From assembly GCA_025925195.1 (NCBI GenBank), contig JAICLU010000002.1:1-51218 (forward strand): a stretch of DNA of 51,218 nucleotides, given 5' to 3'. The notes under the pieces were generated by a model. That model was not told where the DNA came from, searched no databases, and worked only from the letters and a program-made list of their open reading frames with translations. Each line of letters opens with the position of its first letter. Position 1 is the first letter of the stretch. The translations under genes and the position numbers were made by a program. Origin of the DNA: Thermoleophilia bacterium (GTDB taxonomy: Bacteria > Actinomycetota > Thermoleophilia > Gaiellales > Gaiellaceae). Shown here piece by piece: positions 29,756-37,314 of the stretch.

Positions 29756-31227
29756 ATGTCGAGCTGCAGGTGATCGGCAGCGCGCTGCGCGCGGTCGCCG
29801 AGGAGATGGGCGCGGTGTTGATCCGCTCGGCGTTCTCCGCGAACATCAAGGAGCGGCGCGACTGCTCGACGGCGATCTTCGACGAGCGCGGGCGGATGAC
29901 CGCGCAGGCCGAGCACATCCCCGTCCACCTCGGGGCCATGCCGGACGCGGTCGCCGCGGCCATGTCCTTGTGTCTGACACCGGGACAGGTCTGCATTCTC
30001 AACGACCCGTACACGGGGGGCACGCACCTTCCGGACGTGACGCTCGTCTCGCGGACGGAGCTCGGCTACGCCGTGTCGCGTGCGCACCACGCCGACGTGG
30101 GCGGCATGGAGCCCGCGAGCCTGCCGGCCTTCTCGCACGAGCTCTACCAGGAGGGGCTGATCATTCCGCCGACGCTGCTGACCGACGAGGTCATGTCGCT
30201 CTTCGTCGCGAACGCGCGCAACCCGGACGAGCGGCGCGGCGACCTCCGCGCGCAGATCGCCGCGCACCGGCTCGCCGAGCGGCGGATCGCCGAGCTCTGC
30301 GAGCGCCGCGGCCGCGACACGGTCGCCGCGGCGATGGACGAGCTCTACGGCTACTCCGAGCGCATGGTGCGCGCCGCGATCGAGCGCCTGCCCGACGGGA
30401 CGTGGTCCGCGGAGGACGTCGTCGAGGCGGTCGAAGGGGAGCTCGCGATCCGAGCGACGGTGACCGTCGCGGGTGACGAGATCGTCATCGACTTCGCAGG
30501 CACGGATCCACAGCACCGCGGCAACCTCAACTGTCCCCTGTCGGTGACGAAGAGCGCCTGCTACTTCGTCGTCCGCTGCCTGACCGAGCCGGACCTGCCC
30601 GCCTCGGGCGGTGCGTTCGCGCCGGTGACAGTCGCTGCGCCGCCGGGCTGTCTCGTCAACGCACGTTCGCCGGCGGCGGTGGTCGCGGGCAACACGGAGA
30701 CGTCGTCGCGCATCGTCGACGTCGTGCTCGCTGCGCTGGGCGGCCGCACCCCTCTCATGGCGCAGGGTCAGGGAACGATGAACAACGTCGCGCTCGGCAA
30801 CGACGAGTTCACGTACTACGAGACGATCGGCGGCGGCCAGGGCGCCTGCCCGGAAGCCGACGGCCCCTCCGGTGTGCACGTCGCGATGTCGAACACGCTC
30901 ATCACGCCGGTCGAGGCGCTCGAGCTCTCGTACCCGTTGCGCGTCGAGCGGTGGCACCTGCGCGAGGGATCGGGCGGCGCCGGCGCGCATCGCGGCGGCA
31001 ACGGAGTCGTCCGCGAGCTGCGCGTGCTCGAGGACTGCCGCCTCTCGGTGCTCGCGGAGCGAAGAGGCCGCGCACCGCGAGGTGCCGCCGGCGGCGGCGA
31101 CGGTGCACCGGGCCGGACGCTCGTCAACGGTGAGGAGCAGCCGGCGAAGACGACGCAACAGCTGCGCGCCGGCGACGTCGTGCGGATCGAGACGCCCGGC
31201 GGCGGCGGCTACGGTGCCGCATCGTGA
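29752..31227 (+). CDS. hyuB: HyuB-type hydantoinase/oxoprolinase subunit B
   Basis: The partner of HyuA (491 aa). It opens with a typical SALRAVAEEMGAVLIRSAFSANIKERRD, split by no gap, and has AEHIPVHLGAMPDAV, ILNDPYTGGTHLPDVTLV and the histidine motif AHHADVGGMEPAS. Later motifs are DFAGTDPQHRGNLNCP and the final ETPGGGGYG. ATG 29752 overlaps the hyuA stop (ATGA), and its own stop overlaps the VOC gene start. The A and B subunits are therefore one translational unit, with complementary motifs intact. Confidence 0.92.
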   Translation: MNVELQVIGSALRAVAEEMGAVLIRSAFSANIKERRDCSTAIFDERGRMTAQAEHIPVHLGAMPDAVAAAMSLCLTPGQVCILNDPYTGGTHLPDVTLVSRTELGYAVSRAHHADVGGMEPASLPAFSHELYQEGLIIPPTLLTDEVMSLFVANARNPDERRGDLRAQIAAHRLAERRIAELCERRGRDTVAAAMDELYGYSERMVRAAIERLPDGTWSAEDVVEAVEGELAIRATVTVAGDEIVIDFAGTDPQHRGNLNCPLSVTKSACYFVVRCLTEPDLPASGGAFAPVTVAAPPGCLVNARSPAAVVAGNTETSSRIVDVVLAALGGRTPLMAQGQGTMNNVALGNDEFTYYETIGGGQGACPEADGPSGVHVAMSNTLITPVEALELSYPLRVERWHLREGSGGAGAHRGGNGVVRELRVLEDCRLSVLAERRGRAPRGAAGGGDGAPGRTLVNGEEQPAKTTQQLRAGDVVRIETPGGGGYGAAS

Positions 31228-31616
31228 TCGACCATGTCGGCTACCTCGTGCGCGACCTCGAAGCGGGCATCGAGCTCGTCACCGAGTCGTACGCGGCCGA
31301 GGTGACGCGCGAGATCGACCGGCCGCAGTGGTCGCTCCACGGCTACTACGTCGGCGCGATCGAGGTCTTCACGTTCACCGATCCGGCGCTGCTCGACGAG
31401 CGGCTCGGCGGCCAGGAAGCACAGCTCGACCACCTCGCGCGCGCCGTCGACGACATCGAGGCGGAGATGGAGACCCTGCGCGGGCTCGGCGCGCGTTTCA
31501 GCGGCCCTGACCTGCGGGGCGAGGTCGAGGAGCCCTTCGACCTCGGCTCGCTGCACGTGTGGACGCGACCCGAGACGACGAACGGGCTCTGTCTGCAGCT
31601 GATCGAGTATCGCTAG
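31224..31616 (+). CDS. VOC-family (glyoxalase/methylmalonyl-CoA epimerase-like) protein
   Basis: The 130-aa single-domain protein shows two beta-alpha-beta-beta-beta modules. IDHVGYLVRDLEAG supplies the first metal-binding His, QLDHLARAVDDIEAEM the second, and LCLQLIEY carries the late Glu. The pattern is nearest to methylmalonyl-CoA epimerase-like VOC proteins, but its short length prevents a specific call. It is coupled to hyuB by a 4-nt overlap and would be the third gene of that operon. A role in epimerising the product or substrate of HyuAB is plausible. Confidence 0.75.
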   Translation: MIDHVGYLVRDLEAGIELVTESYAAEVTREIDRPQWSLHGYYVGAIEVFTFTDPALLDERLGGQEAQLDHLARAVDDIEAEMETLRGLGARFSGPDLRGEVEEPFDLGSLHVWTRPETTNGLCLQLIEYR

Positions 31617-33223
31617 CGCCTTCGGCGCAGGACGCGCGCGTCGCCGACGCGGCGGGTGATGCCGTCGGCGTCGAACCGTTCGAGGTAGAGCTGCGCCGTC
31701 TTGCGGCCGACGCCGAGCAGGTCGCGGAACTGCGCGAGGGTGATCCCGTCGACGAGGACGTCGACCGCCTGCCGGTACGCCTCCGGCGAGACGGCGTAGC
31801 CGGCACCGAGCCGGACGAGCCGGCCCTGCTCCTCGAGATGCCGCGCGAGAGCTGCGTCCTCCACCTTGACCGGCTCGAGGCCGAGCGACGACTCGAGCGC
31901 GCGCGCAGCCTCCTCGCGCGCGCCGAGCTCCGCGGTCGCGCCGGGGCGATACAGCTTCGCGCCGCGCCGCTCGAACCCGAGCAACGGCACGATCGCGTCG
32001 GCCCAGAGCTCGGAGGGCGGCGACACGCCGGGGTCGAGCGGATCCGCCGCGTCGATCGCGCGCTCGAGCTCGGCCCGCAGCTCGTCCACCCACGCCTGTG
32101 AGTACGCCCAGTCGCCGTCGACCTCGACGCCGATGCGTCGCAGCTCGCCCGCGCGCACCGGTGCGTGCACGACCGGCTCGCCGCGCTCGACCGCCGCCAT
32201 CCGCTCGGCATCGGCGTGCCTGGGCGGCGCCGGATCGATCACGCGCCCGCCGCCGACGGTGGTTCCGGCGCGCAGGACGACCCGGTCGTCGCGCGCCGCG
32301 ACGATCGGCTCGTCGAGCCGCAGCTGAGCCCAGCGCTCGCCGACCCGCGCGACCCGCGCGACCGCGGTCGCCGTGCCGTGGTGCACCTGGACGCGCGCCG
32401 GGATCTCGAGCAGCTCGTCGAGCGCCACGTCGAGGCGGTAGCTCGGCCGGAACGACCCGGCCGCGACGAGCGCATCGCCCCGGTGCAGCTCGCTGCGCTC
32501 GACGCCGGGCAGCGAGACGGCCACGCGCTGACCCGCGTCGGCCCGCTCGGCCGGCGTGTCGTGTACCTGCACGCCCCGCACCCGCACCTCGCGACCGCCG
32601 GGCTCGACGCGCAGCACGTCGCCCTCGCCGATCGAGCCGGACCACAGCGTCCCGGTGACGACCGTGCCGACGCCGCGCAGCGAGAAGACGCGGTCGACGT
32701 AGAGCCGCGTGGCGGAGCAGTCCGGAGAGCGCTCCTGCGCGACCGTCCCGAGCGCTGCCCGCAGCTCGTCGAGCCCCGCGCCGGTGCGGGCGCTGACCGC
32801 GACGACCGGTACGCCGGGCACGAGCTCCTCCGCCTCGAGCCGCGCGAGCTCGAGTATCTCGCCGTCGACGAGGTCGGACTTCGTCAGCGCGACGACGCCA
32901 CGTTCGACGCCGAGCAGCCGCAGGATCGCGAGGTGCTCGTGCGTCTGCGGCCGCGCGCCCTCGTTGGCGTCGATCACGAGCAGGAACGCGTCGATGCCTG
33001 TCGCGCCGGCCACCATCGTACGGACGAACCGCTCGTGCCCCGGCACGTCGACGACCGACGCCCGCCGCCCGTCCGGCAGGTCCAGCGGCGCGTAGCCGAG
33101 GTCGATCGAGATCCCGCGCTCGCGCTCCTGCGGCAGCCGGTCGGTGTTCTTGCCGGTCAAGGCCTCGACGAGCGTCGTCTTGCCGTGGTCGATGTGCCCC
33201 GCCGTGCCGATCGTCAGCGGCAT
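31613..33223 (-). CDS. selB: Selenocysteine-specific elongation factor SelB
   Basis: SelB is a GTPase that binds Sec-tRNA-Sec and the SECIS hairpin of the mRNA. The 536-aa protein has the G1 motif [14 protein letters not shown]3 [12 protein letters not shown] and G4 TKSD, followed by EF-Tu-like domains II and III. The C-terminal third consists of winged-helix modules (for example [28 protein letters not shown], read in two parts), which bind the SECIS. It is shorter than E. coli SelB (614 aa), consistent with fewer or smaller winged-helix units. It overlaps selA by 10 nt and converges with the VOC gene. Confidence 0.96.
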   Translation of the reverse strand: MPLTIGTAGHIDHGKTTLVEALTGKNTDRLPQERERGISIDLGYAPLDLPDGRRASVVDVPGHERFVRTMVAGATGIDAFLLVIDANEGARPQTHEHLAILRLLGVERGVVALTKSDLVDGEILELARLEAEELVPGVPVVAVSARTGAGLDELRAALGTVAQERSPDCSATRLYVDRVFSLRGVGTVVTGTLWSGSIGEGDVLRVEPGGREVRVRGVQVHDTPAERADAGQRVAVSLPGVERSELHRGDALVAAGSFRPSYRLDVALDELLEIPARVQVHHGTATAVARVARVGERWAQLRLDEPIVAARDDRVVLRAGTTVGGGRVIDPAPPRHADAERMAAVERGEPVVHAPVRAGELRRIGVEVDGDWAYSQAWVDELRAELERAIDAADPLDPGVSPPSELWADAIVPLLGFERRGAKLYRPGATAELGAREEAARALESSLGLEPVKVEDAALARHLEEQGRLVRLGAGYAVSPEAYRQAVDVLVDGITLAQFRDLLGVGRKTAQLYLERFDADGITRRVGDARVLRRRR

Positions 33224-34476
33224 GCGGCGACGGAGTGTGCGACGTCGTCGATCTCGTCGTCCGCGAGCGCGAGGCAGTCGAGCAGGAGCTTCCCGTCACG
33301 GACGATCCCCAGCACCGGCGGATCGCCGTCACGCAGCGGCGCTGCGAGCGACTCCTCGAGCGCGCAGGCGAAGCTCGGCAGCTCCGCGAGCGGCAGCGCG
33401 CCGCCGCCGACGCGACCGACCGTCTCCTCGACCGTGCCGCCGCACGCCGCCGCGAGCCGCTCTGCCCGCGCGCGCAAGACCCCCGCTTCCTGCCGCAGCA
33501 TGCGCAGCACCGGGATCCGCTCCGGCGCGTCCAGGTAGAGCCGCAGCGTTCCCTCGAGCGCTGCCAGCGAGAGCTTGTCCACGCGCAGCGCGCGCTGCAG
33601 CGGATGGCGGCGAAGGCGGTCGACGAGATCGGCGCGCCCTACGACGATGCCGGCCTGGGGGCCGCCGAGCAGCTTGTCGCCGGAGAAGCAGACGAGGTCG
33701 GCCGGCGATTCGCGTACGAGCGGCTCGCCGGGCAGCTCGACGAGCGCGCCGCTGCCGAGGTCGTCGAGGAGCGGCAGTCCGTGTCGCGTGGCGGTCGCCG
33801 CCAGCTCCTCGACACGCGGCTGCTCGGTGAAGCCGACGACGCGGAAGTTCGACTGGTGCACGCGCAGCAACAACGCCGTGTCGGGGCCGATGGCCCGCTC
33901 GTAGTCGGCGGCGCGGGTGCGGTTCGTCGTCCCGACCTCGACGAGCCGAGCGCCGGAGCGCGCGAGCACGTCCGGGATGCGGAAGCCGTCGCCGATCTCG
34001 ATCAGCTCGCCGCGCGAGACGACGACTTCGCGGCCCTCTGCGAGCGCCGCGAGGGCGAGCAGCATCGCGCCGGCGTTGTTGTTCACGACGAGCGCAGCCT
34101 CCGCGCCGGTCAGCCGACGCAGCAGACTCGCTGCGTGGTCCTGGCGCGAGCCGCGCGTCCCGCTCGAGAGGTCGAGCTCGAGGTTCGAATAGCCGCGCGC
34201 AGCATCGACGACCTGCGCGATCGCCTCCTCGGCGAGTGGAGCCCGTCCGAGGTTCGTATGCACGAGCACGCCCGTCGCATTGAGGACGCGACGGAGCGAC
34301 GGCGCGCGCAGCGCAACGAGCTCGGCGTGCAGTCGCGCGGCGAGGTCGCCCGGCTCGGCGCCGGCTCGGATCTCCTCTCGGGCCCGAGCGAGCACCGTGC
34401 GCGCGGCGTCGACCGCGAGCGGGTCGTCGACGCCGCGGGCGAGCTCGTCCACCGACGGGAGGTCGCGCAGCTCCAC
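33214..34476 (-). CDS. selA: L-seryl-tRNA(Sec) selenium transferase SelA
   Basis: SelA converts Ser-tRNA-Sec to Sec-tRNA-Sec using selenophosphate and pyridoxal phosphate. The 420-aa fold-type I enzyme has the PLP lysine Lys268 in [13 protein letters not shown]. Family signatures are [53 protein letters not shown] and VGTTNRT. Lys and surrounding Gly are intact, so an active enzyme is expected. It starts at GTG 34476, has a TAGGTT box 6 nt upstream, and lies 17 nt after the PAS gene. selD is not in the window. Confidence 0.97.
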   Translation of the reverse strand: MELRDLPSVDELARGVDDPLAVDAARTVLARAREEIRAGAEPGDLAARLHAELVALRAPSLRRVLNATGVLVHTNLGRAPLAEEAIAQVVDAARGYSNLELDLSSGTRGSRQDHAASLLRRLTGAEAALVVNNNAGAMLLALAALAEGREVVVSRGELIEIGDGFRIPDVLARSGARLVEVGTTNRTRAADYERAIGPDTALLLRVHQSNFRVVGFTEQPRVEELAATATRHGLPLLDDLGSGALVELPGEPLVRESPADLVCFSGDKLLGGPQAGIVVGRADLVDRLRRHPLQRALRVDKLSLAALEGTLRLYLDAPERIPVLRMLRQEAGVLRARAERLAAACGGTVEETVGRVGGGALPLAELPSFACALEESLAAPLRDGDPPVLGIVRDGKLLLDCLALADDEIDDVAHSVAACR

Positions 34477-34482
34477 GCCGGA

Positions 34483-34488
34483 AACCTA
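34483..34488 (-). promoter_or_regulatory. -10 box (TAGGTT) of selA-selB, leaderless
   Basis: TAGGTT ends 6 nt before GTG 34476. It would give selA-selB a promoter independent of the upstream moaDE-to-PAS genes. Confidence 0.35.
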
Positions 34489-34493
34489 TGCGC

Positions 34494-35243
34494 TCAGTCG
34501 ATGTCCAGCAGGAAGCCCTGGAGGAACAGCGGCTTCCCGTGCTCGTCGCTGACGGGGATCGTCTCGTCGAGCAGCGTCACGACGTGACCGTCGGCGTGGA
34601 TCATCCGGTACGTCCCGCGGAACGGCTCGCCCGCCTCGTGCGTCCGCCGCGCGCCCGCGACCACGCGGTCGCGGTCGTCGGGATGGAGGCCGGTCACCCA
34701 GAAGTCGTCCTCGTCGAGCCAGCGCGCGACGGGGTAGCCCAGGAGCTTTTCGATGTACGGGCTGATGTAGCTCGTGCGAATCGGTAGACCGAGCGGATTG
34801 ACGTACGTGCAGATCGGGAGCCGCTCGACGAGGGTGCGGAAGCGTGCCTCGGATTCGACGAGCGCCTGCTCGGCCAGCCGCCGCTTCGACACGTCGACCG
34901 CGATGCCGCCGGCGCCGACGATCTCATCGCCGTCGCGCAGCGGCTCGACGTGGACGTCGAATGCCCAGCGTTGGCCGCCCTCGGTGAACATGACCGACTC
35001 GCCCGCGAGCGCGCGGCGGTGGGCGTCGACGATCACTGCGCCCCCGTCCGTCGTGTCGGCGACGACCGATGCGAGCTCGCGGCCGACGACGTCGTCGGCA
35101 CTCGTGACGCCGAGCATCGGGAGCGCTGCGCCGGCGAGCGACGTGAGCCGCAGGTCCCCGTCGGCGGTCCACACGAACGACGACGGGAGCTGGTCCATGA
35201 GCAGCGCGAGCTGGTGCTGTGAGGGGCGGCGGCCTCGAAGCAT
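34494..35243 (-). CDS. Stand-alone twin PAS-domain protein
   Basis: From ATG 35243 (MLRGRRPS) the protein is 249 aa and consists of two PAS modules. The first covers about residues 10-130 with DQLPSSFVWTADGDLRL and FDVHVEPLRDGDEIVG. The second covers 135-249 with SEARFRTLVERLPICTYVNP, SPYIEKLLGYPV and the PAC-like FRGTYRMIHADGHVV. No kinase, GGDEF, HTH or other output domain follows, so it must act through a partner. It lies 17 nt before selA, which is an unusual neighbour. The ligand (haem, flavin, small molecule) is unknown. Confidence 0.8.
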   Translation of the reverse strand: MLRGRRPSQHQLALLMDQLPSSFVWTADGDLRLTSLAGAALPMLGVTSADDVVGRELASVVADTTDGGAVIVDAHRRALAGESVMFTEGGQRWAFDVHVEPLRDGDEIVGAGGIAVDVSKRRLAEQALVESEARFRTLVERLPICTYVNPLGLPIRTSYISPYIEKLLGYPVARWLDEDDFWVTGLHPDDRDRVVAGARRTHEAGEPFRGTYRMIHADGHVVTLLDETIPVSDEHGKPLFLQGFLLDID

Positions 35244-35286
35244 GCGAGACGCAGCATCGGCACGGCGCCGGGCAGACTTGAGTCGG

Positions 35287-35997
35287 CTACTGCGCGTCGG
35301 CCTTGCGCGTCGTGTGCGGCATGTCCGCACACCGGCGGTCGTAGCACTCGAGCACGCACTCCACCGCCTCGTCGACGTCGTCGGTCACAGTGAGCAGCTC
35401 GACATCCGCCGGCGACACCGTGCCCGCCGGGATCGCCTGCTCGCGAACCCAGGCAACGAGCGGCGCCCAGTACGAGCTCCCGAACAGCACGACCGGGAAG
35501 TGGAGGATCTTGCCGGTCTGGATCAGCGTCAGCGACTCGAACAGCTCGTCGACGGTGCCGAAGCCGCCGGGGAAGACGACGAAGCCCTCGGCGGCCTTCA
35601 CGAACATCGTCTTACGCGCGTAGAAGTGCGAGAACGTGAGGTCGATGTCGAGGTACGGGTTCGCGGCCTGCTCGTGCGGCAGCTTGATGTTGAAGCCGAC
35701 GGACAGCCCGCCGCCCTCCTTGCAGCCACGGTTCGCCGCCTCCATGACGCCGGGGCCGCCGCCGGTGACGACCGCCCACCCGGACTCGCCGAAGCGTTTC
35801 GCAGCCGCGCGCGCCTCGTCGTACGGCGCCGAGCCCTCGCGTACCCGCGCCGAGCCGAAGATCGACACTGCCGGGCGGTCGATCCGGTCGACCGCCTCGA
35901 AGCCGGCGAGGAACTCGTCCGCGATCCGCGCCGTGTGCGCGCGGAGCTCCTCCGTCGCCTCGTGCGCCTGATCGAGGAGCTGCCGGTCGTCGGTCAC
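35287..35997 (-). CDS. LOG-family protein (lysine-decarboxylase-like Rossmann fold)
   Basis: The 236-aa protein shows the family motifs VSIFGSARVREG, VVTGGGPGVMEAANRG and FVVFPGGFGTVDELFE (PGGxGTxxE). LOG-type proteins can hydrolyse cytokinin-like nucleotide monophosphates (phosphoribohydrolase) and are found widely in bacteria without a known main role. The catalytic Arg and Glu of the PGGxGTxxE region are present. It starts at GTG 35997, overlapping the stop of the M50 protease gene (GTGA), so the two are translationally coupled. Confidence 0.85.
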   Translation of the reverse strand: MTDDRQLLDQAHEATEELRAHTARIADEFLAGFEAVDRIDRPAVSIFGSARVREGSAPYDEARAAAKRFGESGWAVVTGGGPGVMEAANRGCKEGGGLSVGFNIKLPHEQAANPYLDIDLTFSHFYARKTMFVKAAEGFVVFPGGFGTVDELFESLTLIQTGKILHFPVVLFGSSYWAPLVAWVREQAIPAGTVSPADVELLTVTDDVDEAVECVLECYDRRCADMPHTTRKADAQ

Positions 35998-36650
35998 AGC
36001 GCGCCGTTGATCCTCGTCGCGAGCATCCCGATCACGAGCAGCGCCGCCAGGCCGAGGTACAGCGCCCAGATCGCCGTCGCACGCGACCGGTCGGGCGCAA
36101 ACGCCTGAACGGGCACGCCGCCTTCGAAGCGGATCACCGGCATCCGCCATGCCTCGCGCGCCGCACGCAGGGTCTGGCCGCCGTCGAGGAAGCCGATCGG
36201 GAGCAGGTTGAACGCGTTGAGCAGGAAGCCCATGTTCGCGAGCACGAGCAGCATCTCCGACTCGCGCGCATGCCCGAACACCCATACGACCGCCGCCGCC
36301 GCGCCGCCGAACAGCGGCCCGGCGAGCGAGATCAGTGCGTTCCGCCACGGCGTCAGGCCCGCCTTCTCGATCATCACGTACGCGCCGATGAACGGGATGA
36401 ACGTCGGCATCGACACCTTCAGCCCCTGCCGGCGCGCCTCGAAGACGTGCCCGAGCTCGTGGATCGCGATCAGCAGCACGAACCCGAACGCGAACGACCA
36501 GCTGTGGAACCAGAACGAGAACGCGGCGACCGAGATGAAGAACGAGAAGAACTTCGCGAAGACGAAGCCGTACTTGATCGCCGCGAGCCCGATCGCCAGC
36601 GCGACCGACCCGATCCGTTCGAGCGAGTGGCGGATGCGTCCCTGGTTCAC
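35994..36650 (-). CDS. M50-family intramembrane zinc metalloprotease
   Basis: The 218-aa membrane protein has the zinc motif AIHELGHVFEA in a membrane helix and the third ligand region NLLPIGFLDGGQ near residue 150. About five hydrophobic segments are visible. Site-2 protease-like enzymes of this compact type cleave substrates within membranes and often lack a PDZ domain, as here. I chose GTG 36650 because it overlaps the moaDE stop as GTGA and has GGGAGAGG upstream; ATG 36668 would overlap more. Its substrate is unknown. Direct coupling to the MoaD-MoaE fusion gene is notable. Confidence 0.83.
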   Translation of the reverse strand: MNQGRIRHSLERIGSVALAIGLAAIKYGFVFAKFFSFFISVAAFSFWFHSWSFAFGFVLLIAIHELGHVFEARRQGLKVSMPTFIPFIGAYVMIEKAGLTPWRNALISLAGPLFGGAAAAVVWVFGHARESEMLLVLANMGFLLNAFNLLPIGFLDGGQTLRAAREAWRMPVIRFEGGVPVQAFAPDRSRATAIWALYLGLAALLVIGMLATRINGAL

Positions 36651-37303
36651 GACCCTCTCCCGATCCATTCCTCGCCGCCGGCGTACACCTCTTTCTTCCA
36701 GAGCGGGATCGTCTCCTTGAGCGTGTCGATCGCCTCGCGGCACGCGTCGAGCGCGGCGGCGCGGTGGGCGGCCGAGACCGCGATCACGACGCTCGGCTCG
36801 CCGATCTCGACCCGGCCGGTGCGGTGGTGGATTGCGACCGCCGCGAGGCCGTGCTTCCCGGTCAGCTCGGCGCCGAGCCGGATGAGCATCGGCTCGGCCA
36901 TCTCCTCGAACGCCTCGTACTCGAGATACATGACGTCTCGGCCCCGCGACGACTGCCGCACCGTGCCGACGAACGAGGCGATCGCGCCGGCCTCGTCGCG
37001 CTCGACCTCGGCGATGACGCGTGACACGTCGAGCGGCTCGCCGGTGATCACGAAGTCGCCGCCCGACACGGGCGGGATCAGCGCCACCTCGTCACCGTCC
37101 TGCAAGGCGTGCGACCGGTCCACGTACTCGCGGTTCAGGGCGTAGAGCAGGCCGCCGGGCTCGTCGCCGAGCTCGAGCCGGGCCCAGACGTCGCCGACGA
37201 CGGCGACGTCGTCGAGCTCGAGACGTGAGACGCCGGCGCGCTCGCGCAGGCCGGCGAAGAGACGAACGGAAATCCGCACGACCTGGATCTTGCCCGACGG
37301 CAT
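36647..37303 (-). CDS. MoaD-MoaE fusion (molybdopterin synthase, MoaX-like)
   Basis: The two subunits of molybdopterin synthase are joined in one 218-aa chain. Residues 9-82 are a MoaD ubiquitin-like domain ending ALIPPVSGG with Gly81-Gly82. Residues 84-218 are MoaE, with SFVGTVRQSSRGR, YLEYEAFEEMAE, IHHRTGRVEIGEP and the catalytic Lys in KETIPLWKKEVY. MoaD needs a free C-terminal Gly-Gly to carry the thiocarboxylate, so cleavage after Gly82 or a special mechanism is required; the M. tuberculosis MoaX fusion is reported to be cleaved at its internal Gly-Gly. It is the first gene of the leftward run to selB. Confidence 0.92.
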   Translation of the reverse strand: MPSGKIQVVRISVRLFAGLRERAGVSRLELDDVAVVGDVWARLELGDEPGGLLYALNREYVDRSHALQDGDEVALIPPVSGGDFVITGEPLDVSRVIAEVERDEAGAIASFVGTVRQSSRGRDVMYLEYEAFEEMAEPMLIRLGAELTGKHGLAAVAIHHRTGRVEIGEPSVVIAVSAAHRAAALDACREAIDTLKETIPLWKKEVYAGGEEWIGRGS

Positions 37304-37308
37304 ACCCT
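37303..37308 (+). promoter_or_regulatory. -10 box (TACCCT) of the ABC exporter gene, leaderless
   Basis: TACCCT ends 6 nt before ATG 37315. It overlaps by one base the ATG of the divergent moaD-moaE gene (37303), so only 11 bp separate the two starts. Confidence 0.4.
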
Positions 37309-37314
37309 GAACCG

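Noticed and set aside
34180-34200. GGTTCGAATAG as a tRNA T-loop
   Set aside because: It lies inside selA and no acceptor or anticodon arm can be built around it.
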